Part shown: in pieces, positions 8,070 through 14,649 of the stretch
Layout of the letters: every line of letters starts with the position of its first letter
How positions within the stretch are numbered: position 1 is the first letter of the stretch
Source: a virus
Reading direction: 5' to 3' (one strand)
DNA length: 28,701 nt
Virus record (IMG/VR): IMGVR_UViG_3300008108_006704
Location: 1 to 28,701 of that record
Made by a program: the position numbers and the translations under genes
Notes under the pieces: model-generated
Told to the model about the DNA's origin: nothing
Seen by the model: only the letters and a program-made list of their open reading frames with translations
Database searches by the model: none

Positions 8070-9356
8070 TTATGATAAATCTATACCTAACCCACCTAAA
8101 AAGTTTTTGAAGTCATCGTCATCATCTTCGTCATCATCTTCAGAACCGATAGCATCTTCATAATCGTATCTTTTAAGTTCTTCGATAATTTCATCTACCA
8201 TTTTCTTCACAATCTGTTTACCAGCAGGTGTCTTACCCATGATTTCTCTTGCTACTTGGAAGAATTCATCTGTAGTCAAAGAAGAAAAACGAGAGAACAG
8301 ATAGTTTTGAATTTCTCTCATATCATCTTCAAACAACTCATCAGGATATGATTCCAAGAATCTTTCCCAAATAACAGGACCTAATCTCAAATCCCACATT
8401 TCATATGGTAGTGTGTCTTGTGACATCATAACCATTTCTGCAGATTTAGGGTCATCAGGTAATCCTTGTGTACCTAATACTTCGTATACCCCTTTTAATA
8501 ATTCGTGAATAAGAATTGGGAAGAATAAACCTTTTACTTTAATAGTTGGGGGGTCAGTCTTATCGTCAACTTCTTCAGTTCCTTCAACACCCTGTCCGGT
8601 CTCACCCATCATATTCATCATTTGTTCTGGCATTATCCAATACAACAAATCGTTGATTGACATTAACACACCATAAAGATTTAACAATCTTGGGTCAATT
8701 CTATTAAGTTCTTCTTCAACTAAGTTGAACATATAGTGTCCTTTTTTGGATGCTCCTTGAATCAAAGAATTGATAAATCTTCTTTTGGCCTTTTCCATGT
8801 CAAACTTTTCGAAAGCTTTCATGAAGTTATCAATATCATCTTCAGCTTCATCTGGAGATACACCAAACTGTTTCATAACATCTTCTTCAGATGGCTCTTG
8901 AGATTTTTTTGGTAATTTAGAAGTATCAACTTGACCCATACCTGAAGTCAATTCAACATCAAATTGGAATGCATCTTCAGGTAAAGACATTTCTTTCTTT
9001 ACTAAATCTACTGCCAAGTTTTCCAAATATTCTTTGTTTTCGTTCTCGATTGATTTAACAGTGTTTACCGCACCATACATCAACATCATTAATTGTTGCA
9101 AACCATTATTACCTTGTGGAATATTTGTTAAACCTGTATAACGTTTAACTTTTTCAACAACATCTTTAAATCTTTTAGATGCAATCAATTCTTCGAAAGT
9201 GGAAACGACACCGTCTCCATCAATATCAATATCTAACGCAGGATTGTCCGAAAACGGAGTATCCTTATCTTCAATACTTCTCTGAATGTCTGGTGACATT
9301 CTTTCTGGTCCATCGTAACTGATTGGAGCTTCGTTAATTTTAATTCTCGTTTTCAT
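8070..9356 (-). CDS. Hypothetical acidic virion-module protein with an EF-hand loop
   Basis: 428 residues, no recognised overall family. Near the N-terminus it contains a textbook 12-residue calcium-binding loop, DIDGDGVVSTFE (44-55), with Asp at loop positions 1, 3 and 5, Gly at 6 and Glu at 12. The C-terminus is a run of Asp/Glu (EDDDEDDDDD) followed by FKNFLGGLGIDLS. The N-terminus, MKTRIKINEAPIS, contains I-N-E-A, which fits the T4-type prohead protease consensus (hydrophobic-x-Glu, then a small residue). It overlaps the upstream gene's end by 17 bases and lies 19 bases before the terminase start, so it is translated from the same message. A Ca2+-binding virion or portal-adjacent role is possible but unproven. 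Confidence 0.65.
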   Translation of the reverse strand: MKTRIKINEAPISYDGPERMSPDIQRSIEDKDTPFSDNPALDIDIDGDGVVSTFEELIASKRFKDVVEKVKRYTGLTNIPQGNNGLQQLMMLMYGAVNTVKSIENENKEYLENLAVDLVKKEMSLPEDAFQFDVELTSGMGQVDTSKLPKKSQEPSEEDVMKQFGVSPDEAEDDIDNFMKAFEKFDMEKAKRRFINSLIQGASKKGHYMFNLVEEELNRIDPRLLNLYGVLMSINDLLYWIMPEQMMNMMGETGQGVEGTEEVDDKTDPPTIKVKGLFFPILIHELLKGVYEVLGTQGLPDDPKSAEMVMMSQDTLPYEMWDLRLGPVIWERFLESYPDELFEDDMREIQNYLFSRFSSLTTDEFFQVAREIMGKTPAGKQIVKKMVDEIIEELKRYDYEDAIGSEDDDEDDDDDFKNFLGGLGIDLS

Positions 9357-10185
9357 CTCTGAATTGAATATTTAAGTTATCAAATTTTAAAAAATCAGGT
9401 AATTCCGCCTTTGGTGCTGGTTGATGTTTTGGTTGATATGGAGTTTTTCTCTCAGGTTTTACCGGAGTTTTTGTTGGTGTCTTAGTTGGTGCTTCTTTTG
9501 TATCTCCCGCCTTTGGTGCTGGTTGATGTTTTGGTTGGTATGGAGTTTTTCTCTCAGGTTTTACCGGAGTCTTAGTCGGTGTTTTGGTAGGGGCTTCTTT
9601 CGTATCCGCCTCTAATATATCTTTTTTAGTAATCTTATCAGTCATAACGTACTTTTGAATCAAAGATACTAAAGATTCTTCAATCTGTCTAACAGTTTCG
9701 TTTTGTTTTTTAACATCCTTAACACATCTCTCATACTTGTTCATTTGTTTAGCACTCCACTCACTTCTTTTAGTTGTTTTGAATTCTTTTCCAAGTTGTG
9801 ATGTACAAATTGCCCAAGCATTATCTTTTTCGACTTCCTCACCCATTGTAGTTCTGTTATTGTCAGAATCGTCATCCATACCGTCAGGTGCCATATCTTT
9901 TTCGTCGTGTGGTGTTTCTTGACCAGTATCGGTCTGCATAGCTAAATCACCTAAAGCATCATCTGCCTCAACATTGTCTTCTTCTGATGCAATTTTTTTT
10001 GCAATGTCATCCACAGTTTTATTTAAACCAACCAACTCTTCTTTTGCTTTTTGAGTTGCCGCTGAAATACTTTGTTCGTGAATTAATCTTCCATATAGAG
10101 TATTAATTTGTGATTCATTTAATTTAGATAATGTTTCGAATCTAAACCCTTCTCTTAGTAAGGCTATAACTTTGTTGGATTTCAT
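9340..10185 (-). CDS. Hypothetical repeat-containing virion-module protein
   Basis: 281 residues without a recognised domain. The N-terminal part (MKSNKVIALLREGFRFETLSKLNES...) is helical. The middle is acidic (DALGDLAMQTDTGQETPHDEKDMAPDGMDDDSD), followed by a segment with two Cys residues (ICTSQLGKEFKTTKRSEW...YERCVKDVKK). The C-terminus holds two nearly identical 34-residue Pro/Lys/Thr-rich repeats. The N-terminus carries L-N-E-S and I-H-E-Q, possible prohead-protease sites. It overlaps both neighbours by a few bases, so it belongs to the operon feeding into the terminase gene. The basic, extended C-terminus could bind DNA, as some internal head proteins do; this is inference. Confidence 0.62.
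   Translation of the reverse strand: MKSNKVIALLREGFRFETLSKLNESQINTLYGRLIHEQSISAATQKAKEELVGLNKTVDDIAKKIASEEDNVEADDALGDLAMQTDTGQETPHDEKDMAPDGMDDDSDNNRTTMGEEVEKDNAWAICTSQLGKEFKTTKRSEWSAKQMNKYERCVKDVKKQNETVRQIEESLVSLIQKYVMTDKITKKDILEADTKEAPTKTPTKTPVKPERKTPYQPKHQPAPKAGDTKEAPTKTPTKTPVKPERKTPYQPKHQPAPKAELPDFLKFDNLNIQFRDENEN
9407..9610 (-). repeat. Two-copy 102-bp tandem repeat coding a 34-residue Pro/Lys/Thr unit
   Basis: Copies span 9407-9508 and 9509-9610 and encode TKEAPTKTPTKTPVKPERKT plus PYQPKHQPAPKA and a two-residue joint. The unit is an exact multiple of three. The two DNA copies differ at only a few, mostly synonymous, positions, which points to recent duplication. Confidence 0.88.
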
Positions 10186-10583
10186 GATACTAATGTTTTT
10201 TCATAATTTAATACGATGTCTCTTTCGTATATTTTATCTTCTACTTCTTTTACAGATTCACCAAAATGAAAAACAAGTCTTTTCATTTTTTCTTCTGTAA
10301 TGGCTTCAGAGTCTGAATCTTCCCAAGCTAATGCAATCACACCTTCGACTGAATCATAAACTGAAAAAAAATCTGAATTCTGTATCAGATTTAAATGTAT
10401 TCCTGAATTTTTTAGAACGCCCACTTTCTTTATAAAATCAATTTGGGGTGGTGTGGGTTTACCTGAAGCTGGTTCAGCATCCCACTCATCACCCCAAACG
10501 TCATCAATATCAGAGAAGATAAACTCGTAAATGTTATCGCCTCTAAAATTAGGTCCTAACTCATTTACGTATACTAACTTCAT
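10182..10583 (-). CDS. Hypothetical small acidic protein
   Basis: 133 residues (MKLVYVNELGPNFRGDNIYEFIFSD...). It overlaps the genes on both sides by 4 bases (ATGA-type overlaps at 10182-10185 and 10580-10583), which indicates translational coupling. It is rich in Asp/Glu, has the motif FSDIDDVWGDEWDAEPASGKPTPPQ near the N-terminus (about residues 23-48), and a helical C-terminus (EEKMKRLVFHFGESVKEVEDKIYERD). No domain is recognised. Tight coupling to virion genes suggests an assembly role. Confidence 0.62.
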   Translation of the reverse strand: MKLVYVNELGPNFRGDNIYEFIFSDIDDVWGDEWDAEPASGKPTPPQIDFIKKVGVLKNSGIHLNLIQNSDFFSVYDSVEGVIALAWEDSDSEAITEEKMKRLVFHFGESVKEVEDKIYERDIVLNYEKTLVS

Positions 10584-11803
10584 AAAATTTCGCCTTTTCG
10601 TGTAATTTTAAGTTGTTGACCTTCGTGTTCAAAAACTAAATTACCCTTGTTTGTTTTACCCAAAAATTTGATATCCTTATGTTCTTTGATTAGGAAATCA
10701 GATGTCAATTCTTGTTCGATTGTTTCAGAAAGCTCTTTAACGTGAGTTTTGATAGTTACCTTATTTCTAATTTCAGAAATGTAGTTGTTAACTTTTCTAT
10801 CCTCAACATCTTTCTTTTCAGATTCAGTTACTACAAAATATTTTGACAAAACTTTATCTATTTTAGATTCAGAAAAAATCTCATCCATAATTTTGTTATA
10901 ACCTGTATCACCTTCAGCCATTTCAGGTTCTTCTGCAGGTACAGGTTCAGACAGTTCAGTAGCCGCATCAATGTCTAAATCTATTTCATCATCTACACCG
11001 TAGTCGATAGTATCTTCATCACCTTCAAGCTTATTCATAATATCATCAAAATCTTCTTCAGTAAGTTTTGATAAATCCATGGCAGATAATATGGAATTTA
11101 TCACGTACTTCATATTTTCTGATGTCAAACCTTGTTGCTCGTCTAAAGTTCTTAGTTTTTGTGTAATTTTACCTGTCAACTTTTGAATTGACTTAAATGA
11201 CAATTCTTCATCTTCACCATCTACAGGTTCAGAGTCCATAGACATATCTAAGTCCATGTTCAAATCTTCTTCACCACCATCAACTGCAGGTTCGTCTAAA
11301 TTTAAATCTAAATCTAACTCATCAGTTGCAGGTGCTGCATCAGCTGCCGGTGCTGCGTCAGCCGCAGGTTCTGCAGGTGCAGGTGGTAAATCGAATGACG
11401 GTTCAGGTGTTGGTTCTTCTGATTTTGGTGTTTTAAGAACAAACTTCTTTTGTTCACCAAATAAAGAAAGACCTTCCTCATTACCATGAACTCTATTTAA
11501 TTCTTTTGCTAATAAGTTGAAACTTTTAAATGCCTGTGAATATGAAGAATAGTATTTTCTATTTTTCATAGGCTCCATATAATCTCCTGTTGATTCGTCG
11601 ATGCTCGACTTGATTATATAACCATTTTTTTCATTTACGATGTGATAAGTTTTCCCATCAGCCAACTGACGGCTATATTCAGTAGTTGATGTTTCGTTGA
11701 TGTTCGAACGGTCAACTTCGTTAAAACGTGCGATTTCCATAATACGTCTTAACTTAGCATCTCCCGTTAACTTTTCACTACCAATTGGTTTTAAATCTGC
11801 CAT
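10580..11803 (-). CDS. Hypothetical acidic, Ala/Pro-rich virion-module protein
   Basis: 407 residues. It begins with a folded-looking part (YSRQLADGKTYHIVNEKNGYIIKSS), has a central low-complexity Pro/Ala/Asp segment (APAEPAADAAPAADAAPATDELDLDLNLDEP), a second acidic stretch, and ends with a compact basic beta-type module (KFLGKTNKGNLVFEHEGQQLKITRKGEIL). I do not recognise the family. It is 18 bases downstream of the 12016 gene, which carries the late-type motif, and couples to the next gene by a 4-base overlap. The composition resembles prohead or portal-associated proteins, but the function is not established. Confidence 0.62.
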   Translation of the reverse strand: MADLKPIGSEKLTGDAKLRRIMEIARFNEVDRSNINETSTTEYSRQLADGKTYHIVNEKNGYIIKSSIDESTGDYMEPMKNRKYYSSYSQAFKSFNLLAKELNRVHGNEEGLSLFGEQKKFVLKTPKSEEPTPEPSFDLPPAPAEPAADAAPAADAAPATDELDLDLNLDEPAVDGGEEDLNMDLDMSMDSEPVDGEDEELSFKSIQKLTGKITQKLRTLDEQQGLTSENMKYVINSILSAMDLSKLTEEDFDDIMNKLEGDEDTIDYGVDDEIDLDIDAATELSEPVPAEEPEMAEGDTGYNKIMDEIFSESKIDKVLSKYFVVTESEKKDVEDRKVNNYISEIRNKVTIKTHVKELSETIEQELTSDFLIKEHKDIKFLGKTNKGNLVFEHEGQQLKITRKGEIL

Positions 11804-11821
11804 TTTTCTATATTTTTTTTG

Positions 11822-12016
11822 TTAGTTGTTTAGTCCATTAAACCCGCCCAATGTAAAGGACTGACATTGGATTGCAATAACCTCAGGCGCACCACCCTCA
11901 GTCCAAACTGGATGTGGTAAATCCCACGTTACAATTTCACCAACAGTTTGACCTGTTCCTGGAACATATCCTGTTAGTTCTGCGGTGTAATACGAAGTAC
12001 ATGCACTTATTGCCAT
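11822..12016 (-). CDS. Small hypothetical protein, first gene of the pre-terminase operon
   Basis: 64 residues: MAISACTSYYTAELTGYVPG...FTLGGFNGLNN. No charged clusters, rich in Thr/Gly/aromatics, beta-type, with two Cys residues. It is not a signal peptide. It directly follows a TATTTATTAA motif (10 bases before ATG) and is the first gene of the run leading to the terminase. A small beta-rich virion protein is plausible; I do not recognise it. Confidence 0.55.
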   Translation of the reverse strand: MAISACTSYYTAELTGYVPGTGQTVGEIVTWDLPHPVWTEGGAPEVIAIQCQSFTLGGFNGLNN

Positions 12017-12026
12017 AATTTTTTTC

Positions 12027-12036
12027 TTAATAAATA
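12027..12036 (-). promoter_or_regulatory. Late-promoter-like motif TATTTATTAA heading the pre-terminase operon
   Basis: Minus-strand TATTTATTAA ending 10 bases before the ATG at 12016. It is followed by five closely spaced or overlapping genes and the terminase, consistent with one long transcript. Confidence 0.52.
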
Positions 12037-12070
12037 TACTGAAATATCACATTTTTCAGCGTTTTATAAA

Positions 12071-12823
12071 TTATTCAGTAACTTCTTGTTCTAATGACAG
12101 ACGTTTGTCTGTTAATTCATTAGCAAAATCAAAAAGTTTTTGAATATATCCGTTTCTTCTGAGGAACTTAAATACCAAATTTTCATATGAATATTCACCC
12201 TCTCTCTCTAATCCCGCACTTCTATAATCCTTCAATCTTTCTTTGATTTTTTCAATCATTTTTAGTGCTGAATCCAAATCATCATTTTCTGAATTATCAA
12301 TAGTCATATCAATGATGTCCATCCACTGCTCAACTTTCTCTTTTATTTTTCTACTATCGATGGACACTTCCTCCAATGAAGGTTCGTTAATCCACTCATC
12401 AAATAATACAGAATAAACTCCCGAAGATATATGTTGTTCTTCACTATCTTGAACATATAATTCAACTTCATATCCCTTTACTGTAATATCGTGGGTTGAA
12501 TTAAAAAGAGTTTTTTTCATTTTGAATAGTTCTTTATATATTTCTTTGAATTCTCCTGCTTCGTCAAAATTATACATAATGTGTAAATCAACATCTGAAA
12601 AATCAGACCAGTTGAAGTTAGCTAAAGAACCCGTCATAGTTATATCGGATACAAAAATATCAACGTTTAAAAATTCAATAAATTCATTCGCAATTGCCAA
12701 TAAAGAATCACGAACATCATCTCTCATTTTTGTTTGTTCTTCATTATCAACATTTGTCCATATCTTAGGATTCAAAGTATCCTTGACGTAAAAACTTGAT
12801 AATATTTTTTTGAAACTATCCAT
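12071..12823 (-). CDS. Nucleotidyltransferase-fold protein (Pol beta superfamily)
   Basis: A 250-residue protein starting at ATG 12823 (MDSFKKILSSFYVKD); an earlier in-frame TTG is less likely. The core signature is clear: TGSLANFNWSDFSDVDLHI, with G65-S66 and Asp77/Asp79 as the metal-binding D-x-D pair, and a probable third acidic residue in VKGYEVELYVQD (Glu121). The C-terminal half is helical. The family includes tRNA- and antibiotic-modifying enzymes, MNT-type toxin/antitoxin partners and cyclic-nucleotide synthases; the sequence alone does not decide which. It sits among small minus-strand genes of unknown function. Its start lies only 2 bases after a TATTTATAA motif. Confidence 0.72.
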   Translation of the reverse strand: MDSFKKILSSFYVKDTLNPKIWTNVDNEEQTKMRDDVRDSLLAIANEFIEFLNVDIFVSDITMTGSLANFNWSDFSDVDLHIMYNFDEAGEFKEIYKELFKMKKTLFNSTHDITVKGYEVELYVQDSEEQHISSGVYSVLFDEWINEPSLEEVSIDSRKIKEKVEQWMDIIDMTIDNSENDDLDSALKMIEKIKERLKDYRSAGLEREGEYSYENLVFKFLRRNGYIQKLFDFANELTDKRLSLEQEVTE

Positions 12824-12825
12824 TG

Positions 12826-12835
12826 TTATAAATAC
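12826..12835 (-). promoter_or_regulatory. TATTTATAA motif abutting the nucleotidyltransferase start
   Basis: Minus-strand GTATTTATAA ends 2 bases before the ATG at 12823 and overlaps the last base of the preceding gene's stop codon. The spacing is shorter than at head genes (9-11 bases), so if it is a promoter the true start may lie further downstream. Confidence 0.35.
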
Positions 12836-13419
12836 TAATAACCCACCCAATTTTCAATCTCCAAATTGCTGAAGTAATCATCGTACTTTCTAATTATATC
12901 AACCGCAATTTTATATATACTTTTTACATCTGAACGATAAACCTCATCTTTGTCTTCATCAAACGGCCTATCACCTGTAACCATAAGAGTTATATCATAA
13001 TATTCATCTTCATCTTTTATATAAAGTTCGATATTCAAATAAGAGTCATCTAATGATTTTTCAGAAAAACCTAAATTAATTAATTCTTTTCTAAATTCTG
13101 AATTCATCTTTTCAACAATATCATACAGAATACTACTTTGAATTGTCTTATATCTCAAATCTAATTTACTTTCACTTGGATGGTAACCAACATATTTGAA
13201 AGTATCATTTAGTTTGTCAGGTAAAGATACAATTAGGTTGTAATATTTTCCTGAGGTGTCAACTAATCTATTACAAAATAAATCCATATCAACGTTTACT
13301 AATAAAACTGTGAGTTTACCACTTCCAAATTCATGAAAGTCCAATTCATAATCTATTGGAAATTCTGCAAATACAAAATTATCCAATAGTTTTTTTAAAG
13401 TTTTTTCGTTGATGTCCAT
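12835..13419 (-). CDS. Hypothetical protein
   Basis: 194 residues (MDINEKTLKKLLDNFVFAEFPIDYELDF...), acidic, mixed alpha/beta, no signal or membrane segment. It ends 11 bases before the nucleotidyltransferase start, so the two could share a message. Two segments end in acidic beta strands (YLNIELYIKDEDEYYDITLMVTGDRP, about residues 127-152). I do not recognise the family. A GTATTTATAG motif lies 11 bases before the ATG. Confidence 0.6.
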   Translation of the reverse strand: MDINEKTLKKLLDNFVFAEFPIDYELDFHEFGSGKLTVLLVNVDMDLFCNRLVDTSGKYYNLIVSLPDKLNDTFKYVGYHPSESKLDLRYKTIQSSILYDIVEKMNSEFRKELINLGFSEKSLDDSYLNIELYIKDEDEYYDITLMVTGDRPFDEDKDEVYRSDVKSIYKIAVDIIRKYDDYFSNLEIENWVGY

Positions 13420-13430
13420 AGGTTAGTAAC

Positions 13431-13440
13431 CTATAAATAC
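13431..13440 (-). promoter_or_regulatory. Late-promoter-like motif GTATTTATAG
   Basis: Minus-strand GTATTTATAG ending 11 bases before the ATG at 13419, with a small inverted repeat (AGGTTA / TAACCT) between motif and start. Confidence 0.42.
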
Positions 13441-13442
13441 TA

Positions 13443-13691
13443 TCACTTAGAAAGTTTTACAAATTTGTGTTTTTTAGCAATCTCCGTGCTAAAATATTTT
13501 CCTTGTGATTCGGCCATTCTGAATTTTGTATATGACTGATGAGGTACCTCCTCATATTCATATTGTTGACCATTATTAAAAGTTACAATTAGTTTTTTTG
13601 ATGTTGTATCGTATTCCGTTTTAGAAATGTTTGAGGACTCAATCTCGTTGATGATTTTAGTACCTTGTATTTTTTCACTCTTGATTGCCAT
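13443..13691 (-). CDS. KTSC-domain protein
   Basis: 82 residues. The central region, ISKTEYDTTSKKLIVTFNNG followed by QQYEYEEVPHQSYTKFRMAES and QGKYFSTEIAKKHKF, matches the KTSC domain pattern: a beta hairpin L-x-V-x-F-x-x-G-x-x-Y-x-Y, then V-P, then A-x-S-x-G-x-Y-F. Domain spans about residues 22-78. KTSC domains occur alone in many phages and bacteria and fused to lysyl-tRNA synthetase; their biochemical role is unclear. The start overlaps the upstream gene's end by 17 bases, so it is probably translated from the same message. Confidence 0.78.
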   Translation of the reverse strand: MAIKSEKIQGTKIINEIESSNISKTEYDTTSKKLIVTFNNGQQYEYEEVPHQSYTKFRMAESQGKYFSTEIAKKHKFVKLSK

Positions 13692-14007
13692 AGTTAGTAT
13701 CTTTTAAAGGTGTTTCCTCATCTATAGTATGAAATTTATCTTGGATGTAATTAATAAATTCATTTTTGTTGTCGGACAATAACCCGTATTTTTCTAAGTC
13801 ATTTGTGATTTTACTTAACAACGAAAGAATTTTATCTCTTTCCATATACATAAACCTATCAAGTCCCTCACCTTTCTCTAACTGCGAATTTTCTACATTA
13901 CTATTTTGAAACATTTTTCTAAGAGTGTAATAACTCGATATTAGTTTTTCATAGTCTTTTTGAATGACCGTATGTAAAAATTTTTTCCAAGAAGGTTCCA
14001 TAAACAT
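13675..14007 (-). CDS. Hypothetical helical protein
   Basis: 110 residues, mostly helical (YEKLISSYYTLRKMFQNSN, RDKILSLLSKITNDLEKYGLL). Two starts are possible: MFMEPS at 14007 or MEPS at 14001. A TATATTTATG sequence immediately precedes and overlaps the first. It overlaps the KTSC gene by 17 bases and is separated from the UVR gene by a terminator, so it starts a new transcript. No domain recognised. Confidence 0.55.
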   Translation of the reverse strand: MFMEPSWKKFLHTVIQKDYEKLISSYYTLRKMFQNSNVENSQLEKGEGLDRFMYMERDKILSLLSKITNDLEKYGLLSDNKNEFINYIQDKFHTIDEETPLKDTNYGNQE

Positions 14008-14015
14008 AAATATAC

Positions 14016-14045
14016 AAAAAACCCCCTTTTTTTGGAGGGGGTTTT
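14016..14045 (-). terminator. Terminator downstream of the UVR-motif gene
   Basis: CCCCCT (14022-14027) pairs with AGGGGG (14036-14041). Flanking A-run and T-run extend the stem, and on the minus strand it ends in GGGGGTTTTTT. It lies 4 bases beyond the stop of the 14049-14477 gene. Confidence 0.82.
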
Positions 14046-14048
14046 CAT

Positions 14049-14477
14049 TTACTCGTATTTTCTAAGTTCGTCTCGAACCTTGATTGCCTCTTCGAAGTCT
14101 TGTTTTTCGATACATTCCTTTAACTTATTTTGAAGGTCTGAAATTAAATCCTTATTTTCCTCAAGTTCTTTAATCATGTCACGAAGTTTGATAGCTAGTA
14201 GGAAGTCTTCGTTTTCCACTGCAATTTTCAACTCGTCTTTGAGTCTTTCAACTTTATCGTGTTTTGGTTTCTTGTTAGGTGTACCACCTACTGAATAAAT
14301 TATAGTAGATTTGATTGTACCATCAGGTGATGTGTAAGACTCACTGGTCCATTCCCCATCCGTTTTCTTAAATTTTTTAAACGATAATGGGTCTCCACCC
14401 ATGAAACCTGCACCAAGCATAGCTTCGAGTTCTTTTAACATTTCTTCAAGACTTTTACGATTGCCAAATAAATCCAT
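14049..14477 (-). CDS. Double UVR-motif protein, possible ClpC adaptor
   Basis: 142 residues. Two UVR (UvrB/UvrC) motifs are visible in the C-terminal half: KVERLKDELKIAVENEDFLL followed by AIKLRDMIKEL (about 75-105) and DLQNKLKECIEKQDFEEAIK followed by VRDELRKYE (about 114-142). The N-terminal half starts MDLFGNRKSLEEMLKELEAM and includes a Gly-rich turn and a small beta segment, without the zinc Cys pairs of McsA. UVR motifs occur in UvrB/UvrC and in the ClpC partner McsA, and also in the middle domain of ClpC. The gene is divergent from a phage clpC that itself carries a UVR motif, so an adaptor role is a reasonable inference. On the minus strand TATAAATA (14502-14509) lies 24 bases before its ATG. 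Confidence 0.8.
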   Translation of the reverse strand: MDLFGNRKSLEEMLKELEAMLGAGFMGGDPLSFKKFKKTDGEWTSESYTSPDGTIKSTIIYSVGGTPNKKPKHDKVERLKDELKIAVENEDFLLAIKLRDMIKELEENKDLISDLQNKLKECIEKQDFEEAIKVRDELRKYE

Positions 14478-14551
14478 AATATTTTTTTGTTTTAAAATTT
14501 TTATTTATATTTGTATTCCCAATATACAAAAGTGTGCCAACATATCAACAC

Positions 14552-14595
14552 TGACATATTGTCATATTATTTTTTTTCAGTATGACATTTTGACA
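14552..14595. promoter_or_regulatory. Possible operator: repeated TGACA boxes upstream of clpC
   Basis: A perfect 13-bp palindrome TGACATATTGTCA (14552-14564) is followed, after a T-rich gap, by TGACATTTTGACA (14583-14595), a direct repeat of the same half-site. They end 4 bases before the -33 TTTG of the clpC promoter and lie between two divergent genes. The placement suits a repressor or activator site; no regulator is visible in the window. Confidence 0.45.
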
Positions 14596-14599
14596 AAAG

Positions 14600-14630
14600 T
14601 TTGAAAGTTTCATAATCTTTGTTATATTTG
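14600..14630 (+). promoter_or_regulatory. Host-type (Bacteroidota sigma) promoter of clpC
   Basis: TTTG (14600-14603), 19-base spacer, TATATTTG (14623-14630), matching the TTTG/TAnnTTTG consensus exactly. The predicted start at about 14635 leaves a leader of about 15 bases. Confidence 0.82.
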
Positions 14631-14649
14631 TGGTGTAAACATAAATACT

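Noticed and set aside
9407-9610. CRISPR-like array
   Set aside because: Two direct 102-bp copies with no spacers, in frame inside a gene.
14486-14513. TTTG...TATATTTG pair as an extra promoter inside the UVR/clpC intergenic region
   Set aside because: The spacer is only 16 bases and it would duplicate the better-placed promoter at 14600-14630.
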